Positions 31,192-41,311 of a stretch of DNA of 64,000 bases are shown piece by piece (within the stretch, counting starts at the first letter, position 1; each line of letters begins with the position of its first letter). The position numbers and the translations under genes were made by a program. The notes beneath the pieces were generated by a model. That model did no database searches and was not told the DNA's origin. It worked only from the letters and a program-made list of their open reading frames with translations. The stretch comes from Nemertoderma westbladi (lineage: Eukaryota; Xenacoelomorpha; Nemertodermatida; Nemertodermatidae): NCBI GenBank assembly GCA_032718475.1, contig JAUCBJ010005520.1:62001-126000 (forward strand), read 5' to 3'.

Positions 31192-32097
31192 TCACAAAAC
31201 AATCTTATTATTCACGACACTTCCTCTGGGGTCTATCCATATCGCTCGACTGGTTCATCCGACAGTACTAGACTATACTATAGATTAGACAATACTAGAT
31301 ATACACTCTGAAATCGATTAGTACGATTTCGACTTCTCACCACCTGACAAAATCTACTAACATTTATTGTAATGTATTACTTCAGTTGGAAAATATCGGA
31401 ATTATTGAGCAAACAAACACATATTACAAGTAAACATGGATTTTTTAAATTATATGAAATGGACTTAACTGTATAAATTTAGTTGTTAATGTTGTAACAA
31501 GTTAGGAACTTGACTAACTTGCTGGTTAGGAACGACAATTTATTTTTCAATTTTCCTCGGGCCCAATTCTTTTATTGTTTGGTGGGTAAGTGTCATTGGA
31601 GGGCAATTGTTTTCGGGGGACAACTGTCCGGCAGGCAATAGTCCGGGGGCAATTGTCCGGTGGCAATTGTCCGGGGGGTGGGGGGCAATTGTCCTGTCAC
31701 TAATTGCCACATGGTGTTTGACTTATTATTACTTTGAATCAACTTGTAAGGTACCTAATCAGGTATTGGTTCACCATTGTCTTGTGAAATTGTTAAAAAA
31801 TGCTGTATGATGCTGCATATACAATATACATACATAATATCCATATATCACAATCCCTCAGATCATATTGGCTTTTGTTTTATAATCTATCGGTTATATT
31901 TCTAAAACCTGGTATTCATTCATAAGATGTGATCTGCATAATCATATTCAGTTCACCATCATGAATTGTTTTATCTTATTATATATTAGACAACCTGAAT
32001 GATAAACACAATACAAATTTCATATAATTTCTTAAAAAATTTCCAATTTCGATACTTTCATATATAATACTCATTATTATTATTATACAAAATAATT
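31192..32097. other. AT-rich stretch with a small GTCCGGGGG repeat cluster
   Basis: Mostly AT-rich and non-coding. At 31595-31700 about five copies of a GGGGCAATTGTCCG-type unit occur, related in pattern to the AAGTGTCCGGGGGG cluster at 59635-59760. A TATATAATA word lies about 35 nt before the host start codon at 32098 and could be a core promoter element, but no initiator or transcript evidence supports this. Confidence 0.45.
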
Positions 32098-32330
32098 ATG
32101 GAACTACTCTCCCAACTCATCCACACCATTCTGCGAGCTGCGATAATTTTCTACACAGTAAATGAGTTCCATCTCCAATGCGTTCATGGTAATGAAGTCG
32201 ATTGTCACAGAGACATTACATATGGGCAAGGTCGTTATGGGTTCAAAGCGCACCATAAGTTGGTGAACCACGACATTAAAACTATCGATAAACAAGTTTC
32301 AAGAATCAATTGTGCTGGACTGTGTTCAAG
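32098..32330 (+). CDS. Host gene exon 1: signal peptide and first half of a PAN/Apple-like domain
   Basis: The ATG opens a frame whose first ~27 residues (ELLSQLIHTILRAAIIFY ...) look like a secretory signal peptide, followed by a Cys-containing stretch (CVHGNEVDC). The exon ends INCAGLCSR at AAG|GTAGGT, a good splice donor, leaving phase 2. The next exon with matching phase is 54305, which begins DPRCKSFNYRN. Together these give the C-x3-C ... C-x-SFNY ... CCxLN spacing seen in PAN/Apple domains, extracellular modules that bind proteins or sugars. The intron is ~22 kb and consists mainly of mobile elements. The domain call is by cysteine pattern only. Confidence 0.65.
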
Positions 32331-32420
32331 GTAGGTTGCACCAATATCACATCATTATTATAATATATTATTATTAATATCATATCATGTGATAGACAGA
32401 ATATTTAGGTGTGGTATTTG

Positions 32421-32590
32421 CCCTGTGAGCTGACTCTGCAAAAAAAAGCACCCCCAACCCCCACTATGGATTACATTAGTAATGCTGAGGTCCGGCCACT
32501 AGAGGCCAGTGGAATTACCGGACACAATTGGCCTCACAGGCGTCAGTTATCTCCTGACGGCTGCCTGTCTCACCCCCTACTGGAGAGATG
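32421..32590 (+). mobile_element. RTE-type LINE 5' UTR fragment
   Basis: Reverse-complement homologous to 19085-19240: GCACCCCCAACCCCCACTAT, GAGGTCCGGCCACT and CACAGGCGTCAGTTATCTCC words match. It contains only untranslated sequence and sits ~90 bp into the host's first intron. Confidence 0.8.
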
Positions 32591-33224
32591 ATATAGTCAT
32601 CCCTTCCTTCTCTGGGTCAAAATAAAAATGGAAGTTGGTCCAAAATTTGTGGCTCAAATGGCCTCTATAATTTATCAGCCTACATAGTTAATGAAAAGGA
32701 TCCAAATGTAATTCTAGTTATTCTAGGTATATCATAGTTTAAATTTGGTTAATTTCCTCTTTATCCAAATTGCGTCAATTTGGGGTGAATTCTATGAAAA
32801 TAGAAAAAACAATATAAAATAATCTTTATAAAAACATTTAACAGCAGTATTCAGTTAATAAGTAAGGAATGACTCAAAAAGGAATGACAGTGGAGTGTTG
32901 TCATTATGGGCTGATACTGTACATAACGTATGTACAGTACATGTTCAGGGGATGTTAAAAATGTCCAGGAATCGATGGTCCTGGTTCTGGTAAAGGTTCT
33001 GGCCCTGTGCTGGTAGCAATTGACTATGAAGGATGCCGCCAATATTTCTGTATGAGTGACGTTTCCTGGTTGTATGCGGTTCTTTGCTTTAGGCTATAAG
33101 GGGAGCAGAGTAATGCTCTTAGGGTTGGAAGGGGATAATTACGGTGGCCCATAGTGGCCACTCCTTACTTAAACAAAATATTTGCAGGATGCGTGCGCGC
33201 GCTGGGTTTTATGTATTATCAATC
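32591..33224. other. Intronic non-coding stretch
   Basis: No gene or repeat boundary recognised. Confidence 0.35.
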
Positions 33225-33355
33225 GGTATTATCAATATTATGTGTGTGCGTGCGGTATTTCATGTGCGCACGCACGGTATTTTATGTGTGCGCACGTGGT
33301 ATTCTGTGTGAGATGTGCGTGCGGTATCTCATGTGCACGCACGCGGTTATTTTTC
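33225..33355. repeat. GC-rich GTGCGCAC minisatellite
   Basis: About four to five imperfect units of roughly 28 bp with alternating purine-pyrimidine cores (GTGTGCGTGCGGTATTT, TGTGCGCACGCACGGTAT). Open frames in several phases on both strands come from this composition and are not genes. Confidence 0.7.
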
Positions 33356-33719
33356 CATATGTTTGGGATGTACTGGTAGAACTTGTGATATGAGAAAATA
33401 TCCCTAGCAGCAGAGGCCTTGCCAGTACATACATACATACACTATGCACTACAGACAACTGCCAGCCTGTACAAAAATACACAGCATAGTGTATGTCAGT
33501 ATGTACGGTACTACTGCTGTAACTGCTGAACAAAAAAATAGGTACAATAGTCCTACAGTAAGTTATTAGTTTATTAATTATTTACTATTTATACTGTAAT
33601 TACGTTTTATAATAAATTGTTCTGTACATTACATCTTTATCGTTGAGTCGGGCATTGTCACGCTCTCGGTAAAGTTGTACATGTACGTACATAGTGTAAT
33701 TACGTTTTATATTGGTTTT

Positions 33720-33905
33720 AGGTTAGCGTAGTGTAATATTGTATTCGTAACCAAGTAACATAAAGGACCCCCTTGGAAATAAGCTGCAAAGCTTTAGGGG
33801 TAATCCTATATGTTATGTTGGACAATACCTTTATACCGGTACATTGTTTGGTGTATTTGTTATTGTTTTTACATAATGTATAAATAAATCTATCTATCTA
33901 TCTCA
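33720..33905 (+). mobile_element. LINE 3' end with (TATC)n tail
   Basis: The segment with GACCCCCTTGGAAATAAGC, GGGGTAATCCTATATG and finally ATAAATAAATCTATCTATCT resembles the last coding and 3' UTR bases of CR1/Jockey-type LINEs, which end in a short simple repeat. No more of the element remains upstream. The call rests on recalled family patterns. Confidence 0.45.
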
Positions 33906-34144
33906 TACGACCACTAGAAGTGTTTCTATTGGCAAAACGTCCTTTCGTGACATTACCAATGATCGCGATCATGGGGGGAAAATTTTGGTGGCATTGAGCA
34001 CCAGGTAGACTTCAATCAAATTAAAAAAAAATTCACAGTTTATTTTTTCACCACTTGGCACATTTTTTTTTGGGCCACCCTAGCCTAGGCCTATACAATC
34101 AGACTACTGGTAGATTCTGAGATTCACTGTTTATGTTTGTTATG

Positions 34145-34177
34145 AAATCATAACTACCTAAGCGGTAGTTATGATTT
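34145..34177. repeat. Perfect 14-bp inverted repeat (hairpin)
   Basis: AAATCATAACTACC, a 5-nt loop TAAGC, then GGTAGTTATGATTT. No gene context explains it. It may be a fragment of an inverted-repeat element. Confidence 0.8.
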
Positions 34178-34575
34178 TATAGCAAATGCTGAAATTGGGT
34201 TTTGCCATGGCTGCGGAAAGCGAATTTTTGACTGTTCTAACTATTGCCACCACTATGGTATTATGGTTTCCGAAGAAAAACCTACCAGTACCTGCAATTA
34301 GCTCACCATGGCATAGTCATAGTAGTTCCCCTTCACAGCTTATTTCATTCGAGGATTTCTCATTAGAGAAAAAAAGAGGTAATTTAACAGGAGTGGAAGG
34401 TACAAGTACTGGTACATGTAATGGGAGGTCACTAACCACACTAAAAGAATAGCCTGAAAACATCTGAAAACATACATTAGTAATAATATTTGTGTTGTAC
34501 TGTGCTGTACTGCTGTACTGTGTGATACTGCTGTACTGTCTACTGTGTTTGTATTTCTCTTTTATACCGGTATCT

Positions 34576-35525
34576 ATGGTACCGACTTACCATATGGAGT
34601 CGGCCTCTGCTAATCCATATTCTGTCCTGGCCGATAATAATACTGGCTTGGTCTCGGCTGACCCTACCGAGACAGCCGGGCATAAGACAACTATGTCTGA
34701 AATGGATGCTGAAAATTCTAATGGTGTACCTACTGTTATTAATGCTTGCCTTGCTTCTATGGTGTAAGGATTAGTGTCTCATACTGTGTCTGAGACAAAT
34801 GAACTTGTTCTTAAGCACTATCTGGCGGAGGAGATATTCACTGCAAAAGGTTGTTTATTCGATTTGTATGGGTTTAAGGTTATTAATAGGCAGGATACTG
34901 CGGACCGTTCTGCGGCTGTTGCTAATTTTCGGGACATTTGGGAAAAATTGCGCGAATTAGATGCTGCGAAACAGCTGCCACTAATCGCTGTCTCGGCGAT
35001 TGCTGCATTGTCACTCCCACGCTTTCCTAGTTCCGGCTCCGGGCTGTTGGGGCTACCGGCAACAGTGCCAGTTTGTCTAGTGTCGTGGATGCAGATTGTA
35101 TATCGCGTCTAATCAATCTAGACCAGAAAGTTGATGATATTCATAAGTCGATTGTGGATAAACTGAAGTTAAATAATGATAAAATTATGTTAATCGAGGG
35201 AAAAGTTGATCAACTAGATATGGCGGCATCGGGCCGTCTTGCGCACCCTGGGCCTGGGGTTCATCCTAATGATTTGGTAGCCCCGCCAGGAGTGTCTCGA
35301 ACTCAGTATAGCGCTGTAGTTCGTACCACTCCATTGTGTTCGCACGCAATGCCGGTTCGGGGTTTAGCTCGTCAACAATCCCCGCTCTTCGGTTCGCGTA
35401 GTTCTGGGTCTGGTTTACACGGCAACTCTTCTGGTCGCACTCCTGGTAGTTTAAAACACCCTCGCCCCAGCTCTCCAGATGTTACGGATACCGGTACCGG
35501 TACACAGTTTACTACTACTTTGTAA
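34576..35525 (+). pseudogene. LINE-3 ORF1 (degenerate)
   Basis: The ATG at 34576 opens a frame with MESASANPYSVLADNN. An in-frame TAA at 34765-34767 interrupts it, the same frame resumes to 35112, and a frameshift moves reading to 35073-35525. The middle includes a likely coiled coil (LINLDQKVDDIHKSIVDKLK). Beyond 35525, broken frames contain an RRM-like start (KLYICRLDNDV) and FWPRGVFVRKW, typical of LINE ORF1 ends. ORF1 proteins bind the element's RNA. The ORF2 start follows at 36031. Confidence 0.65.
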
Positions 35526-36030
35526 GACCCTGCAAATCCATGGTTACAAGTCAGGTCTCGGAGGCGCCCCTGCGTTGAAGGGACTAAGAGCCCACCTGGG
35601 GGTGGTGGTGGTTTGCGGGTTAGGGCGGCTGCTGGCCCACCACCATAAATCTACATCTGTCGATTGGATAACGATGTTACTGCGAAGCACCTTGCTGAGG
35701 ATCTCACAACGCTTGGTATAAAAGTTGACGAAAATGCAATCTTGAGGGTTTCCCCCCGGACTCATGGTCATCTAGTTTCAGGATCAAGGTCAGTCAACTG
35801 GATCTAGAGAAAATCCTGGAGCCTTCTTTCTGGCCGAGGGGAGTTTTCGTTCGTAAGTGGATTAACTTTTCGCATGGTCGTAAATTTGCTACTGGGAGAA
35901 ACGATTCTAGGGCAGTAGGGTCAGGCTCTCTAATGAGTAAATCTGGTTGATTATGGATACCGGCCTATTTATAACTTTATAATTTTATATTATATATATA
36001 TATATATATATATTTTCTTAACTTTTTACA

Positions 36031-36103
36031 ATGGCGTCTCAAACTAACTCACCTATTTCAAATCGCAACATTTCAATAGTGTCATATAATAGTACAGGGT
36101 TTG

Positions 36104-36106
<3 letters not shown>
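36031..36106 (+). pseudogene. LINE-3 ORF2 start (before nested insertion)
   Basis: MASQTNSPISNRNISIVSYN is the first strand of an APE endonuclease (compare the family's S-x-N). The sequence then runs straight into the TAA/ATA simple-repeat tail of the minus-strand LINE-2 at 36107. The rest of the endonuclease resumes near 41312 in a compatible frame. Confidence 0.7.
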
Positions 36107-36141
<35 letters not shown>

Positions 36142-36305
36142 TATATTTATATCGCGCCTTTAAGAATAAAAATATACATGCAAGGCGCCAGCAATAACGA
36201 TATGAAAGTCATTAAGGTATACACGAATACATAAATGAAGAAGAGTATACATAGAGAAGGTATACATAAATGATAGTCAAAAAACGTAAAAAAGTACATT
36301 TATAG

Positions 36306-37050
36306 TTATTCATATTCTTCCTTGAAAAGGAAAGTTTTCAGGCGAGATTTGAATGAGTCAACTCCAGGTGCGCTACGGACATTCATCGGCAGAGAGTTCC
36401 AAACCTGTGGTGCAGCAACGGAAAAAGCGCATTTTCCATAATTTGAGAGACAAAATCTTGGTACGACGAGCAACATCTTATCACTGGAGCGTAACTCGCG
36501 ATGCCAGAACATATGGTGTCAATAGGTCCCTGAGATATTGAGGTGCCAGGCCGTTCAAACATTTGTAAGTCAACAACGCTATTTTGAAATCAATACGGCG
36601 ACGAACAGGAAGCCAATGTAGGCTTTTAAGGACAGGTGTAATATCTTCCCGCTTTCGGACACCCAGTAGAAGACGCGCGGCTGAGTTTTGTACATATTGT
36701 AGCTTCTTAATGAGATTATTCGGCAGACCATAATATAGCGAATTGTTGCAGTCTAGCTTGCTTGTTACCAAGGCATGTATAAGAGTCTCTAGAGTGTCCT
36801 TCTGTAAACATTTTCTGATTTTGGACAGGTTCCGAAGGTGGAAGAAGGAATCTCGCACAGTGATGGCAATCTGTTTACTAAAAGACAAATGAGCGTCTAT
36901 GTAGAAGCCAATGTCACGGGCGTCACTGCTACATTTTACTCTATTGTTGCCTATTTGTAGACAAGGCGGGTCTATCTGACATCCAAACCGTGATTGCAAC
37001 AATAAACATTCTGTCTTGTCCATATTCATCTTGAGTAGATTTGTATTCAT
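36306..37050 (-). pseudogene. LINE-2 ORF2, C-terminal region
   Basis: Two overlapping frames, 36481-37050 and 36306-36512. They show MNMDKTECLLL, IGFYIDAHLSFSKQI, SKLDCNNSLYYGLP, LQYVQNSAARLL and LHWLPVRRRIDFK, then AFSVAAPQVWNSLP and FKSRLKTFLF. This series is diagnostic of the CR1/L2-type polymerase end. The frame shift at about 36500 and the overlap of only a few bases with the RT frame at 37047 show a copy broken by small indels. Confidence 0.85.
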
Positions 37051-37901
37051 CCAGCTCTGTATGTCACGTAAACATTCCTCGGTAACGGTTCAAATGCAAT
37101 ATATATTTGAGTGTCGTCGGCATATAAGTGATATGTTAAACCATGCTTTAATATGACAGACGACAGGGAGCGAGTATATATTGTGAAAAGTAAGGGTCCT
37201 AAAACGGAACCTTGAGGTAAGCCATACTTCAGGTCTTTGAATTTCGAGTACGCATCACCAATAAGTACCTGTTGTTTACGTCCTGAAAGGTATGAACGAA
37301 ACCATTGCAGTGCATTATCTTTTACCCCAATATCATGTTCTAGAATATTCAGTAAGATACTGTGTTCCACCGTATCAAAGGCCGCGCTTAGATCCAATAG
37401 TATAAGTAGCACAGCTGACCCGCTATCGATACTTCGTAGTACATTATCAGTAACCGACAGTAATGCAGTTTCAGTACTATGTAATGGTCGATATGCACTT
37501 TGCATTGGCTCATTAAGAGAGTTCATATCCATATGTTTCATTAGCTGTATAGCTACGGCCTTCTCAGTTAACTTGGCTATGTATATGAGATGTGAGACTG
37601 GTCTAAAGTTCTTAAAAACTTCCGGATCCAGACGCAGCTTCTTCAGTACCGGCGATAATACCGCTTCTTTGAAAAGTTGTGGAACTGTAGAAGTTGAAAG
37701 TGACAAATTAATAATTATTGTGATAATGGGTAGAAGTAACTTGATGGATAATTTAACTAAACGCGTTGGCATCGGGTCACACGGACTAGATTTCGATTTT
37801 GAGTTGTTTATTAGATCTTCAGTATCAGCTGTGGACAGGTCATCAAATATTCGGAAGGAATTGTTTGGAGATTCAGTTAGAGCTGCTGCCGGAGTAACCA
37901 T
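37047..37901 (-). pseudogene. pol: LINE-2 ORF2, reverse transcriptase domain
   Basis: 284 residues with the full RT core: NFRPVSHLIYIAKLTEK, MQSAYRPLHSTETALL, LLILLDLSAAFDTV (motif A), LPQGSVLGPLLFTIY (motif B) and LTYHLYADDTQIYI (motif C, catalytic YADD). The family is CR1/L2. The first residues read from the second tandem-repeat block (37895-38085). The frame is lost at the C-terminal border. Confidence 0.9.
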
Positions 37902-38085
37902 TACCGGATTCGGATCCGCTGGAGTAGCAGTTACCGGATTCGGACCCGCTGGAAGTAACGGTTACCGGATTTGGATCCGTTGGAGTAACCGTTACCGGTT
38001 TCGGACCCATTGGAGTAACGGTTACCGGTTTCGGAACCGTTGGAGTAATGGTTACCAGATTCGGTACCGCTGGTGTCTGTTGTAA
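37895..38085 (-). repeat. Second 30-bp repeat block in LINE-2 ORF2 (about 6 units)
   Basis: Units of GTAACGGTTACCGGATTCGG plus about ten bases, the same unit as at 39305-39990. On the minus strand they encode a Pro/Thr-rich decapeptide. The block lies between endonuclease and RT. Confidence 0.85.
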
Positions 38086-38473
38086 ATCATCCCGTATGTC
38101 TGTTATTTTCTTATCGAAAAAGTCAGCAAATCTGTTTGCCAGCTCCTCTTCACTGTCTGCGTCAGGTAACTTTGTTTTAGTCTTCCGGTACAGTATTGTA
38201 TCAATTACTGAGAATAATTTCTTTTGATTTTCTTTTATTATGTCCCGATAAAATGTTTCTTTTGCTGTAACAATAATATCAGAAACGCGTTTACACTGAT
38301 CTCTATAAGCAGTTTGGTCAACAATAAGTTTAGATTTTCGATACTTCCTCTCTAATTATTGCCGTTTTCTTTTCTCCTCTGCAATGTTATCGTTGTACCA
38401 CTCTGACTCGGGACGTCTTCGCACGGTTTTCCGCATTGCCGGAGCATGTTTATTCATTATCATGGATAATGTG
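38086..38473 (-). pseudogene. LINE-2 ORF2 linker between endonuclease and RT (degenerate)
   Basis: No single frame is open. Stops occur on the minus strand (for example near 38354). By position it is the linker region of a LINE ORF2. Confidence 0.5.
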
Positions 38474-39304
38474 TCATTGTATTGAAGCAACATCATTGAG
38501 ATTATCAGAGGGAGTTTGATATAACGGTGATGATTCTAGATCGTATGTAAGGTGATCCCAGTTAATTTTTTTAATGTTTCTATATGTAAATGATTCAAGG
38601 GGCATTTCTGGTTTAAGCAGATCAATATCGAAATGTACAGCAAAATGGTCGGATAATCCAATATCTTCAATGTGGATGTTTTTGATAGTTTTCTCATCAT
38701 CTGAATGAACCAGAATAAGGCAAGAGTGAGCCCATGTCTGTGAGTTGGCTCCGTTACTAACTGCACCAACCCAAAACATTTGATTAGGTTGCCGAAATCA
38801 TTAGCATCTTTGTCGTTCTTGTCATCCACATGAAAGTTAAAATCCCCCAATAAAGTAATCTTCCCAGCCATGATGATTATATGCTGCATGAAATCTGCAA
38901 ATTGGTCAAAGAATTGCTGTACAGTTAATCCATTTGTAGCCGAGGGGCACGTCCGATATACTATAATAATCCTCATCAATACCCCAATATAAATCATTGT
39001 AAATTCAATATATTCAAAGGTCGAGTAAACTACACAATTGGCGCTTTTCTTTAGTTTTAGAGTCTCATTGTGTATAGCCACACCTCCTCCCCTACATCCG
39101 GTGCGGGCTTGACTCTGCACTGTGCCACCAGTGGGGCATATTTCATTAACTATTATGTCATCATCCACATCACCCCTTAACCACGTTTCGGTAATAGCAG
39201 TTATGTCAAATTTCTCATCCACTATGTAGTCCTTTATTACCGGAGCTTTGTTAACAATGGATCTAGCATTGTATAAGCAACAATGTATCAGCTGAGATCG
39301 GGAA
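38474..39304 (-). pseudogene. LINE-2 ORF2, APE endonuclease domain
   Basis: The frame starting at 39987 leaves the repeat block and reads LIHCCLYNARSIVNK (first strand, catalytic Asn), ITAITETWLRG (catalytic Glu), GCRGGGVAI, and ITLLGDFNFHVDD (GDFN box). After about 38770 the frame is shifted. The remaining part (38474-38779) has IGLSDHFAVHFDI, with SDH as the final catalytic motif. All endonuclease hallmarks are present, but in two frames. Confidence 0.85.
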
Positions 39305-39990
39305 CCAACCGGTATCGGAGCCGCTGGAGTAACGGTTGCCGGATTCGGATACGCTGGAGTAACAGTTACCGGATTCGGACCCGCTGGAGTAAGAGTTACC
39401 GGATTAGGACCCGGTGGAGTAACGGTTACCGGTTTCTGACCCGATGGAATAACGTTTCCCGTATTCGTATTCGGACCCGCTGGAGTAACTGTTACCGGAT
39501 TCGGACCCACTGGAGTAACGTTTCTCGTATTCGGACCCGCTGGAGTAAGGTTTCGCGTATTCGGACCCGCTGGAGTAACGTATCCCGTATTCGGACCCGC
39601 TCGGGTAACTTTTCTCGTATTCGGACCCGCTGGAGTAACAGTTACCAGTTTCGGACCCGCTGGAGTAACAGTTACGGGATTCGGACCTGCTGGAGTAACA
39701 GTTACTGGATTCGGACCCGCTGGAGTTACAGTTACCGGATTTGGACCCGCTGGAGTAACATATCCCAGATTCGGACCCGCTGGAGTAATGTATCCTGTAT
39801 TCGGACCCGCTGGAGTAACATTTCCCATATTCTGACCCGCTGGAGTAACGTATCCCATATTCGGACCCGCTGGAGTAACGTTTCCTGTATTCGGACCTGC
39901 TGGAGTAACGTATCCCATATTTGGACTCGCTGGAGTTACGTTTCCCGTATTCGGACCCGCTGGAGTAACGGTTTCTGGATTCGGCACCCA
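39305..39990 (-). repeat. 30-bp tandem array in LINE-2 ORF2 N-terminus (about 23 units)
   Basis: Units such as GGAGTAACGTTTCCCGTATT followed by CGGACCCGCT repeat with a 30-bp period. On the minus strand the ORF2 frame reads them as PAGPNxxxVT decapeptides, giving a Pro/Thr/Asn-rich, mucin-like N-terminus. Because 30 is a multiple of three, unit changes keep the frame and all three frames stay open on both strands. That is why long open frames also appear on the + strand here; those are not genes. Confidence 0.9.
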
Positions 39991-40044
39991 ATGAACAGAT
40001 CGACATGCAGTACTTGGATGTAGGGGTAAGCGTACGGATGGTTG

Positions 40045-41223
40045 TCAATCCAGATCAACCTGCAGCTGCCCTGCAGACCCTGGATTGCTCGGTGTAAGAG
40101 TAACCGTTGATTCCTCAATAACAGAAACATCAGTGTTAGACAGACCATTCTGTGGATGCTCCGCATCCGACCGTGCACTCCTCTTTAGTGCACTGGAGTC
40201 CACAACTTCATTCTTGTAGATAACCCAATGGGTTTTCGGATCTGTAGCAATCAAGTCTCGTCGTCGTTGACGCAACTGAAATTGTAAGGTACTTTCTGCA
40301 GGAGTGTAGTCGGGCGATATATAGACCTCATTATAACGTCTGCATTTACGAAGCTCTCGAGATTTCTTCAGTATAGCAGTGCGTTTCTCCTTCGGGAGGG
40401 TTACGACAATTGGTTGAGTTCTAATGTTGCCAGCATTCCCAGCTCGTCTCTTTGTCTTTATTTGGGACTCATTTAATTGTATATTCAACGAACAGGCTAT
40501 GTTGATTACCGCTTTGGTGTCATTGTCATTCTCACAAGAAGGCAATCCTTTAATAACGAGGTTTAATTCCCGGCGTCGCTGGTCGGCTTCCTCGTCCTTA
40601 ATCTGACGGGCGAGGACGGCAACGTTAGTGGCGGCCGGAGTACCCTTCCCCCGCGGACGGCGAGGAGGAACAACGTTCCAGCTCGCACCGTCATTGGTAT
40701 CAGACACGCCTCGCTCAGTAGTCAACTGGAGATCAAGATCCTCTAGTTGCTGTTTAATTTCCTCTCTTTTTCGTTCATCACTTTCAATGTAATTGTTTAA
40801 ATTACTTTGAATTTCTTTTACTGAATCCTGGAGCGACTTAGTAACTTGGTCCTGATCTGCAGCGTCGTTTTCGAAGCAGTCGCGTAGCGCATTGAGTTCA
40901 GAGTCATGTCGTGATTCCAATTCCTTAATCTCATCAGATAGCCGTATGATGTGTTTTGCCATGCATTTCCCACAATAGAATTGAACCGAACCGAAATTTG
41001 TACCAGGTTTAGCCACGACGATCACAGTAATCTTGCAACTACTTCCGGAGCACTCTACCTCGATCTCTTCCTGTCCGTCGATCCTAGAATCGGATGTTTG
41101 TTGGTTGCCATTGCCGTCAGCCGGTAACTTTTTCCTACTGTTATACTGAAGTTGCCCACTTTGGCGGCGTCGGTGGTTGTCCCCTACTGATAGGGATTTT
41201 CTTTCTGGTTGAGAATTACTCAT
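40045..41223 (-). CDS. LINE-2 ORF1 protein (392 aa)
   Basis: An intact frame. Order: a basic, polar N-terminus; a Cys-rich patch (CSGSSCK at about 47 and FYCGKCM at about 80) that may be a degenerate PHD-like zinc finger, as in some CR1 ORF1 proteins; a coiled coil at about 90-165 (RLSDEIKELESRHDSELNAL and on); then an RRM-like RNA-binding segment (LNLVIKGLP at about 220, KRTAILKKSRELRK at about 290). ORF1 proteins coat the element RNA. It lies just upstream of ORF2. Although ORF1 is intact, ORF2 is not. Confidence 0.8.
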   Translation of the reverse strand: MSNSQPERKSLSVGDNHRRRQSGQLQYNSRKKLPADGNGNQQTSDSRIDGQEEIEVECSGSSCKITVIVVAKPGTNFGSVQFYCGKCMAKHIIRLSDEIKELESRHDSELNALRDCFENDAADQDQVTKSLQDSVKEIQSNLNNYIESDERKREEIKQQLEDLDLQLTTERGVSDTNDGASWNVVPPRRPRGKGTPAATNVAVLARQIKDEEADQRRRELNLVIKGLPSCENDNDTKAVINIACSLNIQLNESQIKTKRRAGNAGNIRTQPIVVTLPKEKRTAILKKSRELRKCRRYNEVYISPDYTPAESTLQFQLRQRRRDLIATDPKTHWVIYKNEVVDSSALKRSARSDAEHPQNGLSNTDVSVIEESTVTLTPSNPGSAGQLQVDLD

Positions 41224-41311
41224 TATAATTCAATCACCAATAATCAGATAATATAATATTACAGAACCAGTTAAACAAGTTGGCGAGTGTAATCAGGTCA
41301 GATAGATAGAT

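Larger units (their letters stand above)
36107..41311 (-). mobile_element. LINE-2: CR1/L2-like non-LTR retrotransposon, nearly full length
   Basis: The 5' end is near 41311, ORF1 lies at 40045-41223, ORF2 covers roughly 36306-39990 with frameshifts, and the 3' end is at a (TTA)n-type tail (36107-36141). It interrupts LINE-3 between 36106 and 41312. Such copies insert by target-primed reverse transcription and usually end in a short simple repeat, as seen here. Unusual 30-bp tandem repeats flank the endonuclease. Confidence 0.8.

Noticed and set aside
33154-33533. Cys/Ala/His-rich frames on both strands
   Set aside because: They come from the GTGCGCAC minisatellite and occur in several frames at once.
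39283-40023. Long + strand open frame rich in Arg/Trp/Ser opposite LINE-2
   Set aside because: It is the antisense reading of the 30-bp repeat array. All frames are open because the unit is a multiple of three and lacks stops.
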